DNA of 64,000 bases from Sanghuangporus weigelae. Taxonomy: Eukaryota; Basidiomycota; Agaricomycetes; Hymenochaetales; Hymenochaetaceae. The notes under the pieces were generated by a model. The model made no database searches. It had not been told where the DNA came from and saw only the letters and a list, made by a program, of their open reading frames with translations. A program made the translations under genes and the position numbers. Shown piece by piece: positions 1 to 11,386 of this stretch; positions within the stretch are counted from its first letter, which is position 1; every line of letters starts with the position of its first letter. The DNA is taken from the NCBI GenBank assembly GCA_033182465.1, contig CP137322.1:1674001-1738000 (forward strand). The letters run 5' to 3'.

Positions 1-3000
1 TTTAAGGAAAGAGTAAATTTATCACGGATGGCCCTGGCCAGTTCGATGATGGTCTGCATTCTCTTGACTTGACGCTCGATGGCCTCGTCGAAGTATTCCT
101 CCTTCACTTCGGGAAATAGTAAGAAATGAATGGATCGCGTGTCAGTTTCTTGTGGATCTTGAGGAATAAATGGGCGGAGAGCTTGGTAGATGTTCTCGGT
201 GAGGAATGGAGTATACGATGACTGAAGGAAAGATTAAACAGTTAACGGATGAATACTTGAGGTTTGAACAACCCAATTTACCATCGTTCGACATAAAGTG
301 AACAGTGTCTCAAACAGCGTGTTAAGAGCTGTGAGTGTATCTTCAACACCATCCTCACCCTTTAATCTCCGTCGGTTGAACCGAATGTACCAGTTCGTCA
401 GCTCATCCACAAGGTCTAACAGACGAGGCACAATCGTATACAATCGATACGCCGCCATTTCCTGACGCACAAGCTTGATCAAAGACTGACACCGTGCCAG
501 GATCCAGCGGTCCATCACGTTGGAAGATACTGGTGCATGCGGATTGTATCTGAAATCTACGTCACTGTCCTTTTTGAGCAATGCAACCTGCCCAAGGAAG
601 AATCTAGCAGCGTTGAGCCACGGAAGGAACACACGTGAAACGATCTCTCGGACTCCTGCCTCACGGAATCGAAGGTTCTCGGCTCGGGTAACAGGGGAGT
701 TGACGAGGTACATGCTAGATCTGAGCGTTAGCAGATGGATATTGTAGAAATCATTCTGAGAACGTACCGAGTTGCATCTGCGCCATACGTATTTATGATG
801 AGATTCGGGTCCGGATAGTTCTTCGCACTCTTGCTCATCTTCTTTCCGTCCCTAAACAATCATGTTTATATTTGTTATCTCCAAAGTTGTAACTTCATAA
901 CTCACTCAGCAAGTACAAGTCCAGTGGTGATGAGGTTCTTCCATGGTGCCTTTCCGAACAAATGAGTCGAGAGAACCAGGAGCGTGTAGAACCAGCCACG
1001 CGTCTGGTCAATGCCTTCAGAAACAAAGTCGGCAGGAAACGTGCGCTCAAATTTCTCTTGATTCTCAAACGGATAATGTTGTTGCGCATATGGCATACTT
1101 TCCGGAGCGAAAGATGTGAGTTGAAAGACCCGCAGATCAATCTGCAATCATCGTACCTCCCAGATTCAAACCAGCAATCAAAGACTTCTTCGACGCGTCG
1201 CAGTACGCCCTTGCCTTGCTTCGACGGGATGGTGATATGGTCTATTTTTTCGCGATGAAGGTCTGTGATTCCAGTGACACCGGAGAGCTCCTCAAGTTGC
1301 GCGATGGAACCAATGGCGACTATCTGAAAGAGAGAATCATCAGCCAGCTGCTGTACTATCGGAGTCTATGGAACTGACCTCCTGGAAATCCTCTGAGACC
1401 CAGAGCGGGATCGGTGTACCCCAATAACGATTCCGTGATACACTCCAGTCACGGGCATTTGCAAGCCAATTTCCGAAGCGACCTTCTCCGATCTGAGGAG
1501 GGACCCTACGAATGTCATTTAAGTGCGTAAATAAACTTGAAGCCTAGAGAAGATCTGAATCATTACTAACCATGATGTTTCCTTGTTGTTTGCTAGGAGC
1601 CTGTCCGTCGACTCCTGGACTCTCACAAACCAGACCGGGATGGCACGATATATCAGAGGCGTTTTAGATCTTTGCAGACCAGTTAGTTTTCACTTATCTT
1701 AAGCTTATCATAGTCCCGAGGACTGACCTCCAGCAGTATGGGTAAGGATGCAGATACATGGCATGGTTGATGAGTCGGCCCTTCGCCTTCAGCATCTTTA
1801 TGATTTCCTTGTCTGCATCCTTGACATACAGTCCCTTGAAGTCTGTGGCCTCCTTCGTGAAGCAACCGGCATCATCAATAGGACACGGCGGCGTCTCGTC
1901 AGGATTGACGATACCATTCGCAATCGCAATACGGTGGTCGTCATCACCAAATGCTGGCGCCTGGTGAACTATACCTGTTCCTTCCTCCTCCTTGACGTAT
2001 TCGTCGTTGACAACTCGGAACGCCTTGTCTTCGAACTGCAAGAGAGAATATAAGTATAGAACATTTGAAACGAAAATGATGAAAAACGTACCTGTTCCGT
2101 GAAGTATTCAAAAGCCGGAACGTATCTCCAGCCTTTCATTTCCGCTCCCGTGAACTCGCCGACCTTCTTATATTTGGCTTTCTTCGGATCCTTGTAGATA
2201 GTACCCAGGAGTTTCTCGTAAAGGATGAAGTTCTCCTTTCGCGCCTCATCAAAGATCTTGACATACTTATATTTCGGGTGCACACATAGCGCAAGGTTGC
2301 TGGGTAACGTCCACGGCGTCGTCGTCCACGCAAGCAAGCTCGTCGTTGGGTCATTCACAAGCGGGAACGCAACAACCACCGCCGGATCCTGAACGTCGCG
2401 ATACTCCAACTGCGCCTCGAAATTACTCAATGGTGTCGTACACCCCGTCGAATACGGCATAACCCTCAATCCACGGTACACGAGCCCCTTCTCATGGAGA
2501 GTCGCAAAGGCCCACCAAACGCTCTCCATAAAGCTTGTATCCATCGTCTTATACCCATCGTCAAAATCAATCCACCTGCCCATGCGTTCGACGGTTTTGC
2601 GCCATTCGCCTGAGTAACGCATGACGATGGCGCGGCATTCGGCGTTGTATTTGTCTATGCCCATCGCGAGGACGTCGTCTTTCCCCGTGATGCCGAGTTT
2701 CTTGTCGATCTCGTGCTCGACAGGCAGGCCGTGCGTGTCCCATCCGAAACGCCGTTCGACGTAAAACCCAGAGGCGCATGCGTGTCGAGTCACGATGTCC
2801 TGCAGTCATCCAAACCCCCCAGAGTACGGCATCATAACATGAGTTCACCGGCAGCGCGTTTACCGACAAATAAAAATAGCATCCCAAGCCGAGCCCACAA
2901 CCCATACATTATTAGCATACAGTCAGTCAATCGTACCCAATTTCCAAACTATAAACGACTCGCCTTGATAGTCCCAGCAAGCAAGTGCCCATAATGTGGT

Positions 3001-3292
3001 AATCCAGTAGCAAACGGCGGTCCATCATAGAATGAATACGGTGGCCTCTGCTCGCTCAACTTGAGCTGCGTCTTAAACGCATCGATCTCGCGCCAGAACG
3101 CGATGACTTTTTCTTCCTCTTGCGGGAAGTGGAAAGATGCTGAGACTGGTTTTCATGACAAGATATTCCATACCATAGTAAAATTGAATGAGAGGAGTTT
3201 TATAGAGTCGTAGAAAACAATAGGTTATCCGTCAGATCGTGGCGAGCGCATACATAGATCGAGGACTTACTGTCGTGTGGAGGGAAACTCAT
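1..3292 (-). CDS. ILS1: Cytoplasmic isoleucyl-tRNA synthetase, 3' end beyond window
   Basis: Class I synthetase that charges tRNA-Ile in the cytosol. The first exon starts at 3292 and reads MSFPPHD; a GTAAGT donor follows. Splicing to the next exon gives [18 protein letters not shown], a normal IleRS start. The HIGH signature is present as HYGH (2985-2996, within [17 protein letters not shown]), followed by [20 protein letters not shown]. The editing (CP1) domain is seen in [14 protein letters not shown]. The KMSKS loop is exact at 827-841 ([13 protein letters not shown]). The exon at 234-713 carries the start of the anticodon-binding domain ([12 protein letters not shown]). Several short introns interrupt the gene. 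The C-terminus lies left of base 1. Both signature motifs are intact, so the visible part looks functional. Confidence 0.95.
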
Positions 3293-4292
3293 CTCCACGA
3301 GTTTACCAAAAGCCAAAAGATGTCTAGATTGTCTAAGATGAAGAAAGTAAAAGATGAATGTTGGGTGTTCTTAAGCAACCATGAACCGCTTGCTGATTTG
3401 ATTTGATTTGACTCGACTAAGACTTGACTCGAAAACCGCCCAAAATGATTTTAATCCCCATCGCAAATCCTCTTACGTAAATAGTCCTCATTGGGATATC
3501 AGGTCATTAACAAAGTAACCTTTGAACTCGGAATTGATGTGATGTATAATTGATTCTTCTTGCCATTGTATGTATGTAGTGACCAGCACCAAACTCAGAA
3601 GATAAAGAAAGAAAAAAGTTTATGTACGGCGTAAAAATAATTGTCTATCCTCGCGTAGTCCTGAATTCGACCGAAAATACGCACACGAACGCAAAATTCT
3701 ACATTATTAAAACCCGGAAAAAAGATTGAGTTACGATTCTCTCGGATGGCCGGTGCATGATGCGGCATGTGTGGGACACGAAACGACGGAGTAATCGTGT
3801 ACGGGCCGTCGGCGCGAAAATACATCGATCTCCACTCTGGCGGTCAAGATATTGGATAACGTTGCTCGAGTTGGAAATTTGGTTTGACACGGACGTGGGC
3901 GGAACAAAGATATATGTCGTAATTTGAAGCGCCCATGCATTGACTGTGTCTTCCTTTATCTGTATGACACAGTGCTAACGAATGGGGGGTATCGAGGTAA
4001 TATGAGAGCGGAGCGTGACAAAGACACAGGAATACATCTCTAGCATCATATGCACTTCAAGAATATTCGTGTCGTAAAGCTAGCTCGCCGCTGATACAAT
4101 AATAACAGACGTGCGAAGACGGTTCGACATCCAAGGCATGGAAGAATCGGTATAATCGTCCGATCGACAGCGATCGCTCGCCCGGAATGAAGAAATACCT
4201 TCCCGATTTACAGCAAGACGTTTTCACAGTTCGAGCAAGCTACCACCGTATCTTCAGGACATAGATTGGTCCTGGGATTAGTGAACGCGGTC
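3293..4292. other. Intergenic stretch between IleRS and the MAPKK gene
   Basis: About 1 kb that should hold the IleRS promoter and the 3' end of the MAPKK gene, both on the minus strand. The only ORFs are short (under 80 codons), overlap one another and show no recognisable motif. I see no RNA gene or repeat. Confidence 0.6.
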
Positions 4293-6123
4293 CTATGGTT
4301 CCAATGCTGCCGAGGCAGATGAAGAAGCTGATGACGCAGGAGAGGCGTTGTTGGCCTCGCGAAATGCGACCGATCGCTTCACCCATCCAACCATGTCGAC
4401 GTCTCGGTTTCGGTCTTCAAGAAGAAAAGGATGTTCCTATCGATAATCATGTTCATTTCGGATGTATTGTGTTAAGGAAGGGTAGTGCTACTTACCAAGA
4501 GCTCCGCATACGTTGCTCGTCCAAAAGGCTCCTTTGTCAAACATCTTCGCACAAAGTCTTGTGCCTTCTCCGAGTATTCGTCGCTTAACTCGGGAGCTGG
4601 ACCATTCACAATCGCTTGCAACTGCGCAAAGACATTGGCGTATGTCTCTGGTGGATACGGATATCGCCCAATCGACATCTCAATAATAGATAGACCGAGA
4701 GACCATACGTCTGAAGACACGGTGTAAGTTCCTAAATTATTTTGAGATTCGCCTTTGATGCGCTCGGGAGCCATGTAAGATTGGCACCCAATGTTCGTCT
4801 TCGCAAGCGATTTCTCCAGCTGGCCTGAGACACCGAAATCGCAGAGCTTGACCTGTCCTTTCCTGTTGACAAGAACGTTCGTAGGTTTTACGTCACGATG
4901 GATAATTTGTAGTTCATCCTTGAGGAATTTAAGTCCCCGAACCATGCTGTGCGTGATACGTGCAAGGACGTCCTCTGGAATTCCTGCCGCCTGGAGTGTA
5001 TCAACCGAGCCTGCGTCCATAAATTCCATGCAATAGTAGACACAAGACTCAATGAAGAAGGCCCCGTAGAATTCAACGATTTCGTTCGAGATAGCGCGAT
5101 GGAGAATGTCTAGTTCCATTAAGATGGCGCTTAATTTTGCGTCATCCAATTCCAGTCGGATTTCCTATGAAGCGTCAGCCACGTTAGTCAACCACGAGGC
5201 CCGGACGGACAAATCAAATGACCAACCTTCATGGCCATAAGCACGTTTGTCGGCTTGTGCAAGACCTTTTTGACAGTGCCGTAGTTGCCGTGCCCGAGCT
5301 CCTCGAGTAGCTGCATCTGCGACATATTGATCGCGAAGGACGATCCGTTCGAAAAATCTACACCCGAAGCATGGAGTACAGCTTTGCCGCTAAAATTAAG
5401 AGCACCCGAGGGATCGCTATCAAATAGAAGAGATGCACAGCATTAGATACTGAAAGAAAACACGAAAAGAGGAAGTATGAAGGGACAGAAGATGAGAAGA
5501 GACATACACAATTTTGTTGAAGTTTGAGAATGGGCTGTCCGTTACGGCTGGAGGACGGCGGACGGGTACTTCTTGAGGAGGAACGCCGCGAGCCAGTCCA
5601 GCACCGTCAGCACCGCCTCCACCTTCGGGGCCAATGATATCCCGGATATTGAACTTCGGGGCAGCACGCCGACCCGCAAGGCCGCCACGTGGTCCGTGGT
5701 TGGGCGCAGGGGAAGACTGAAAATTACGAAGGAGACCAGGATGGCCTGCACGCTCTAGAGCAGGATTGGCAGAGTTAGAATTAGATGCCTGAGGAGAGTG
5801 ATTGTTTGTTCGGTTTGCCATCTGGAGCAGAGCACGCGTGGTGAGTGAAGCTGCTAGATACGACGGAAGAGGCAATGAGAAGGACATACGGCAGCCATCT
5901 TTGCAGCTAGTGAGGGCGGGATGTTGATTGTATTCGTCCCACCCCGCGCCAGAGAGCCGACAGTGCTGGTTCTGGGCGCAGGGGAGGAGGGAGACGCGCC
6001 ATTCATGGTTGTAGGAATGTGGAGGTCACTACGGGAGGGAGCGGAGTCGACGAGAGGACGTGAGGAGGAGGACGAGTTATCTGAGCGGGAAGAGGAAGAG
6101 GCAGAGGATGGCTGGGTGTTCAT
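4293..6123 (-). CDS. PBS2: MAP kinase kinase of the HOG stress pathway (Pbs2-like)
   Basis: Dual-specificity kinase expected to phosphorylate the Hog1/p38-type MAPK in osmotic and general stress. The Gly-rich loop is LGHGNYGTVKK and the ATP lysine lies in MAMKEIRLE. The catalytic loop is HRDVKPTNVL, followed by DFGVSG. The activation segment SLAKTNIGCQSYMAPERIK is the form typical of Pbs2, with the Ser and Thr of the S-x-x-x-T pair present. A later block reads GRYPYPPETYANVFAQL. The N-terminal ~180 residues are Ser/Pro-rich and disordered. At least four introns occur; the last exon reads EHPFLLEDRNRDVDMVGW and ends at 4293. The start MNTQPSS at 6123 is the first Met before the Ser-rich region. 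I saw no obvious proline-rich Sho1-type docking motif. STE7- or MKK1-type kinases are less likely because of the activation segment. Confidence 0.92.
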
Positions 6124-6419
6124 GATGATATGATATGATGGGTGCGGATGAAAGAGATGACGTGACGTCCGCTCAATGTGTCACGTGTTTCAATCCATGC
6201 ATCTTTAATTTCTTTTCTTTTCTGTAATGCTTGCTTATGATAGACCTTAGACAACACCTGCACCTCGACGACGTCAATCCTATATACGCGGCCGGTGCTG
6301 CAGGTACTCTCATTCACATATCTTGTCGACGTAATAAAGATCACTCACCTAACAATATAGCTCTCGCCGTCGTCATCCTCTTTGCCCACTTCGCTGCTCC
6401 TCGAAAATCAAAACCAGCA

Positions 6420-7221
6420 ATGACGCTCTCGGTCCGGTGGGGTCGTGAAAAGTAACTACTACTTCCGTGTCATCCAGACCCGCGGCTTGTGCACACATAC
6501 TCACATTCATATCGTCAGGCTCCGTGTCCCGCTCCCCGCGCCCGACACCAACCTCGGAACACTCCGTGCCATCCTCGCGGAGCAAACGGGCCTTCCGCCC
6601 TCCTCCTTCAAGCTCGTCCATGCCGGCGCGGTAATGAAAGATGACAATGCTCCCCTATCCGCATATGGACTGCGCAGCGGAAGCAGAATCGCCATCATAG
6701 ACGGAGGTGCTAATGCACACACCGCCGTCGCGCCGGCGACCGAAGAAAGCAAGAGTAAAGCAAAGCCTGAGACGGAGGAGGCCACGATCACTGTGATACG
6801 TGATGAACTGACGCGTGTGCAGGACAACATCGCACCAGCACTTGATGTGTTCCTGGTCACCATTGCTCCTCCCCAATCCCAACCTTCACCTTCATCAACT
6901 GCCACCGCCTCAGATCCCAGACCAGCAAACGGCTCGGCTTCATTAACACAGTCACAATCCGCTCCGGAATCCACCTCCACAGCTAAACCTGCACCTTCAG
7001 GCGCTCTCCCGGATATTGAGATGGAGCATCGTAGGCTTGGCGAAGAGCTCCTCCAATCGCTGCTCCGACTTGATGTCCTCTCTCTAGACGGCTCCTGGAC
7101 CTTAGCACGCACGGAGCGTAAAAGTGCTGTCAAAACCATTCAGGAATTACTTGATCGCCTTGATGGTGGTTGGCGCCAAAGAAAGGAGCGTATTGCCTCT
7201 CAGCAGCAGGTTCAAGGATGA
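6420..7221 (+). CDS. Ubiquitin-like/BAG domain cochaperone
   Basis: BAG-family nucleotide-exchange partner of Hsp70, about 245 residues. I place the start at 6420: exon 1 (6420-6451) reads MTLSVRWGREK, and removing a 67-nt intron (6452-6518, GTAACT...CAG) joins it to LRVPLPAPDTNLGTLRAIL. That completes the first strands of a ubiquitin-like fold, which continues through FKLVHAGAVMKDDNAPLSAYGL. A Met inside the intron region (6445) gives a longer ORF with a nonsense N-terminus. After a Ser/Pro/Thr-rich linker come the helices of a BAG domain (RDELTRVQDNIAPALDVF and a C-terminal block with LLRLDVLSLDG...TIQELLDRLDGGW). The order UBL then BAG matches animal BAG1 and fission yeast Bag101. The gene is divergent from PBS2, with about 300 bp between start codons. 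Confidence 0.85.
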
Positions 7222-7426
7222 CTTCTTCACTCCACATCACCACCTTTCACACCCGTAATAATTTATTATAGATTCACATTCCGGATGTTTACCCAATCTT
7301 TAATGACGAAATATTATAAAATCCGAACGTCTAGACTCCTCAGATCGCTCCAGCCAAGAAGAATTTAGGTATGAATGGGAAAGAGAAGACCTGGAAGAAG
7401 GATAGGGAGCAGTCTCAAGCCATGTG

Positions 7427-9383
7427 TTATCGAGAAAGGGGAAGTGCAGCAATACAAACACCTCTCTTAACATTCGTATCCCGATGCGTTCGATATGTCT
7501 GATGCCGCATTATCAAAGCCTGCATAAACCAGTAATTAGTCCGTCAGGGGTTTACATATACCTGTGGGAACTTACACGAGGTTTACTATCTTCAGAGGAT
7601 GTGTATGCAATAGCCATACTCTCCGTCGTGAATGCACACCACAGGCGGAGACGAACTTTTGCCGTTGTCTTTGAAGGTGTTGTTTCGACCGGCGGACTTC
7701 GTTTTCTTGTTCTTCTCTGCTGTGGAGCCGGACTGCTCCCGGGCTTCTCAGAAGTGGAGAGCAGATTCATTTTTTCTTCAGCCTCGGCCTCGACCTCGAA
7801 ATCGGAGTCAGAGCTAACCCCGTTGTTCTCGTCTTCGACTAGCTCCTTCGTGACGACAAGAACGCCTACGTTCGGTTCCTCACCGCGTGCACCTATTTCG
7901 TCTAGACGCCATGCATGCACAAGAAGAGTGAAGGCGCGTAAGAAGCTTATATTGACTATACCCACCTACAAACGCTTTGAGCTTAGACTGAATAACCTGG
8001 TGCGTATCCTCCGGTGAAGCCACGAAGAGAGCCTCCACAAGTGTGTGCGCGAAGGAAGTACGTACAACGGCTTCACCAGTGCCTGCTCATTGGGCAAACA
8101 TCAATTGAGTCACTCAATGAGCCAGAATCCGAGGAGAAATATTAAATCGTACCTGAAACACTACACGCTATACCTCTCTGTTCATCAGGAGGCGAGTGAG
8201 CCCAGACACCCGCCCCAAAGATAGCTGCCTCTTATATTCGTCGGGATTCATCGTGTCTTCAAAACAGGAGAAGATGGTCGACTACGGCTTACCTCCCCGA
8301 TGCGTCCCGGACATTTAAGCAAGAGACCACCGCTTAGAGACACAAGATACTGCATCAACGGTCTTCTCTAAATTCAATACGGGGAAAGCCAGACCTTGAG
8401 ACTCCAGCCGATAATCCACCGCTAGTGTCGCAGGCAACTGCACCGACTGTATCATCGAGTATTGAATGATCTTCATGCTCGAGGCCACAAGTGACCGTCG
8501 AGGATCCGATTGTCACAGAGTCAGGACCAGCAGAGCTAGCGTCTTCGAAGCGAGCCTTCCATTTCTGCCATTCATTTCGCGAACGCTCCGAGAACAGGGC
8601 ATCTGAACCGACGAGTTGGATACCAGCAGACGCGGCGAACGCCCGTGCGCCTGGTCCCACGAGAGTACTAAACACACCTTAATGTATCAGATGGCAGTCG
8701 ATGTCGGATCATAGATGGAGTCTTACAGAGGTGACACACGTCCCAGGGGCTGTGGCCTTCGCGAGTTTACCAATATTGCTCGAGCGAGACTTATTGGATT
8801 TTTGACCCCTATGCATGAAAGAGTTTCATATTCATCGAACACTCGAGAAAGTGAGATTTCAGTCGGCTCACCTTGGACAGCACCAGCACTTCCGAAGTCA
8901 TGTGCGGCACCATCCATGATCGAGGCATCACATTCCACAGTACCGTCCATGGTTAAATTCGAGCCATAGCCTGATCAGAGCTTATTATGAGCTTTGAGAT
9001 TGTACATAGGGAGAAAGTCTCCAGCACCTGCATTCAAGCATGCATCATCTTCAAGTGCGCATACTGCGCGTTCCACAGAATCCAAACTTTTATCTTTTCT
9101 TCTCAATACTTCCACTGCAGCAGTACATGCCCTGTGAAATCAACGTTCCCGACTTCTAGATAAAATTGGAATCGAGGACAGAAGCAAGATAAACTCACGA
9201 GCGTAGTGCATGTTTCACAGACTTCTCTGATAAGGGATCTGTACTGTGGTGGCCCGCACCTCCGTGAACTGCGATGAGCCATGGGCAGTCCGAGGCCGAG
9301 GAGTTCAAGTCCATGCGATCGGAATAGAAAGAAGAGAGACGATCAGCGTTTCTAAAAGTGGGATCAGAGAAGACGTCGATCAC
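7427..9383 (-). CDS. TASP1: Taspase-1-like threonine aspartase (asparaginase type 2 family)
   Basis: Ntn-hydrolase that self-cleaves before a catalytic Thr. Start MIDVFSDPTF at 9383; the opening strand reads WLIAVHGGAGHH. Later exons give CALEDDACLNAG, GYGSNLTMDGTVECDASIMDG and GVKNPISLARAIL. The cleavage site is LDDTVGAVACDTSGG, where the Thr is the predicted nucleophile, followed by SAGVSSGGLLLKCPGRIG and GAGVWAHSPPDEQRG. Near the C-terminus LWCAFTTESMAIAYTSSEDSKPR and the last exon (7427-7519, ending KRGVCIAALPLSR) resemble the end of human taspase 1 (HTTESM..GYMSAQDGK and GGVC). This favours taspase 1 over ordinary plant-type asparaginase. A charged Ser/Glu-rich insert (EDENNGVSSDSDFEVEAEAEEK) precedes the final strands. 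Several introns; the exon 1 donor is at 9198. Divergent from the next gene across 135 bp. Confidence 0.85.
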
Positions 9384-9518
9384 CCAAAACGTGGCTGTCT
9401 ACTATTTTGCGCGCCAGCCGAGCAACTTTCAGCAACGCCGGCTCAGATTTTCATGAAACCAGTTCTCATGTCTTCCAATTCTCTATCATCATAATTCGCG
9501 CCTGCAAGCTCTAACGCC

Positions 9519-11234
9519 ATGGACTCAGAGGCGATCCCAATAGAAGCGCCTTTTGCAGCCTCCTTTCCTCTCCCGTTCCGCGTCCTCGTGCTCGCCGGAG
9601 CTGGAATTCTTTGTTGGGCAACCAACCTCCATGGATTGCACTTTCTCGGTGTTGATGCGGCCTCTGCACTCGAGTTTCGTTCGCACGATGCTTACGGATA
9701 CGGGCATCCTCCCGGTCTACGACACAGTCTCACAAATCCCAGTCCGCCTGATTCGTTAGCGTTGGCTCGCGCGGTCTACCGATTGTGCATATCGTATGCA
9801 TTTGTGGTCTTTGTTGGTTGGGCGTTCTTCCGTGTCGCGACGCGCGGCGAGCTTGTACTGGTGGATGTGTATAAGTGGATACCTGCTGTGACGATGTTAG
9901 TGGTGATCATGCTTGCCGTTTCGCCTTTCAATGTATTCGAAAAGCGAGTACGAGATATGTTCCTCCTGTGAGTTTGAAATATCAAATGCCTAATTAAACA
10001 ATAGCCTGATCGCATGTCCTATGTTGGATATATAGAGCTGTCCGAAGATGTTTATTCAGCTCAACAAGTATACCAGTGTTCTTTTGTGATGTCGTACTGG
10101 CCGATATTTTCACGTCCTATGCCAAAGTCATCGGAGACGTCTGGCTATCCTTCTACATGATCATGCCTGGTGGCAGTCTACTCGTATTTCCTCAACAATC
10201 CGGCTGGACGAGACTGATGGTTCCCTGTCTTCTGAGGTAAGTCCATCGCCAACATAACAATGTCATTTGGGCTATAAAGTGATTTCAATTCATTGTCTGG
10301 CAGTCTTCCATATGCCGTGCGCTTTAGACAATGTATAATCGACTACATGCAACCAACGACCACAGATAAAAAGCAGCTATACAATGCAATCAAATACGCC
10401 ACGTCATTCCCCGTCATCTTCTTATCCGCTGCACAACGAGAAATTGCATCGGAAGCGGGGGCCGCTGGAGCCGAGATTGAGGAACACCCGCTCTTTCGCC
10501 TTTGGTAAGTAGAGATTATTTTGTTTACTGCTAGATAGTTGGTCTTCGGAGATTGACGAACGTTCCAAACAACTAGGTTGCTATCCGTTGCCATTAATTC
10601 CCTATATTCATTCTGGTGGGACGTAACGAATGACTGGGGCCTTGAGATATTTACTCCAAAGCACGATTCGCCTCGACAATCACTAAAGCCACTCCTACTT
10701 CCAACTCTCCAAGCCCGCAGATCTTCACTAGAAGGCTCTCCGTCACTACATACCCGACATCAACCTTTTCCAAGCGGGTCGTCCGACTCTCATCCTTCAC
10801 CATCCTTCACTCCTCCCTCATACTCTCAGCAACCCTATCCATGGGGTCTGCGCCTTGTTCTGCTCTTCCCCCTCCCAGCCTACCCAATGGCAATCTTCAC
10901 AAACCTCGTCCTCCGACTTACATGGTCACTCAAGCTCTCCGCGCACTTGCATGCACAAGTCAGCGGGGCGTTGCTCTTCTTCTGGCTCGAGCTAGCGGAG
11001 CTCCTTAGACGCTGGATCTGGGTGTTCTTCCGCGTGGAGTGGGAATGCGTGAGGAGAGAGAGGGAGAGGGAGAAAGAGGAGCGAGTACCAATGCAGATGC
11101 GTGGAGGTGGTGACAATAATGAGGGGGATGGATATGAGGATGGTGTTGGTCTTGCTTTGGAGATGAATGGCGTGGATCATTCGATATATGACGATTCGCG
11201 AGGCAAAGTAATATTTGACGATGGCTTGCCATGA
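9519..11234 (+). CDS. ERD1: ERD1/EXS-domain Golgi membrane protein
   Basis: Multi-pass EXS-domain protein. Yeast Erd1 acts in the Golgi in phosphate recycling from nucleotide-sugar use and in retention of Golgi/ER proteins. Start MDSEAIPIEAP at 9519. Hydrophobic segments include FRVLVLAGAGILCW, LCISYAFVVFVGWAFF and VTMLVVIMLAV. Splicing 9967 to the exon after TATAG gives LLAVRRCLFSSTSIPVFF. EXS hallmarks follow: DVVLADIFTSYAKVIGDVW, LPYAVRFRQCIIDY, NAIKYATSFPVIF and SLYSFWWDVTNDWGL. The last exon has an internal Ser/Pro-rich linker, another hydrophobic stretch and a charged RREREREKEE tail. SPX-EXS proteins such as Syg1 are unlikely because no SPX domain precedes the membrane part. End at 11234. 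Confidence 0.87.
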
Positions 11235-11386
11235 TTTCATACCTTTTCACATCTAGATAGTTTATAGAAGCATGTCTTGTATCTTAATTTATTCTTACTG
11301 GCTTCTGCAATTGATTCATACTCAGGAATATTTGCTTGCACTGAGACCAATTCAACAGAGAAAAACGAAGGTGTCATCAAATTGCA

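Noticed and set aside
6507-7139. 210-codon minus-strand ORF opposite the UBL-BAG gene
   Set aside because: Shadow of the plus-strand coding exon; Ser/Ala-rich reversed frame with no motif.
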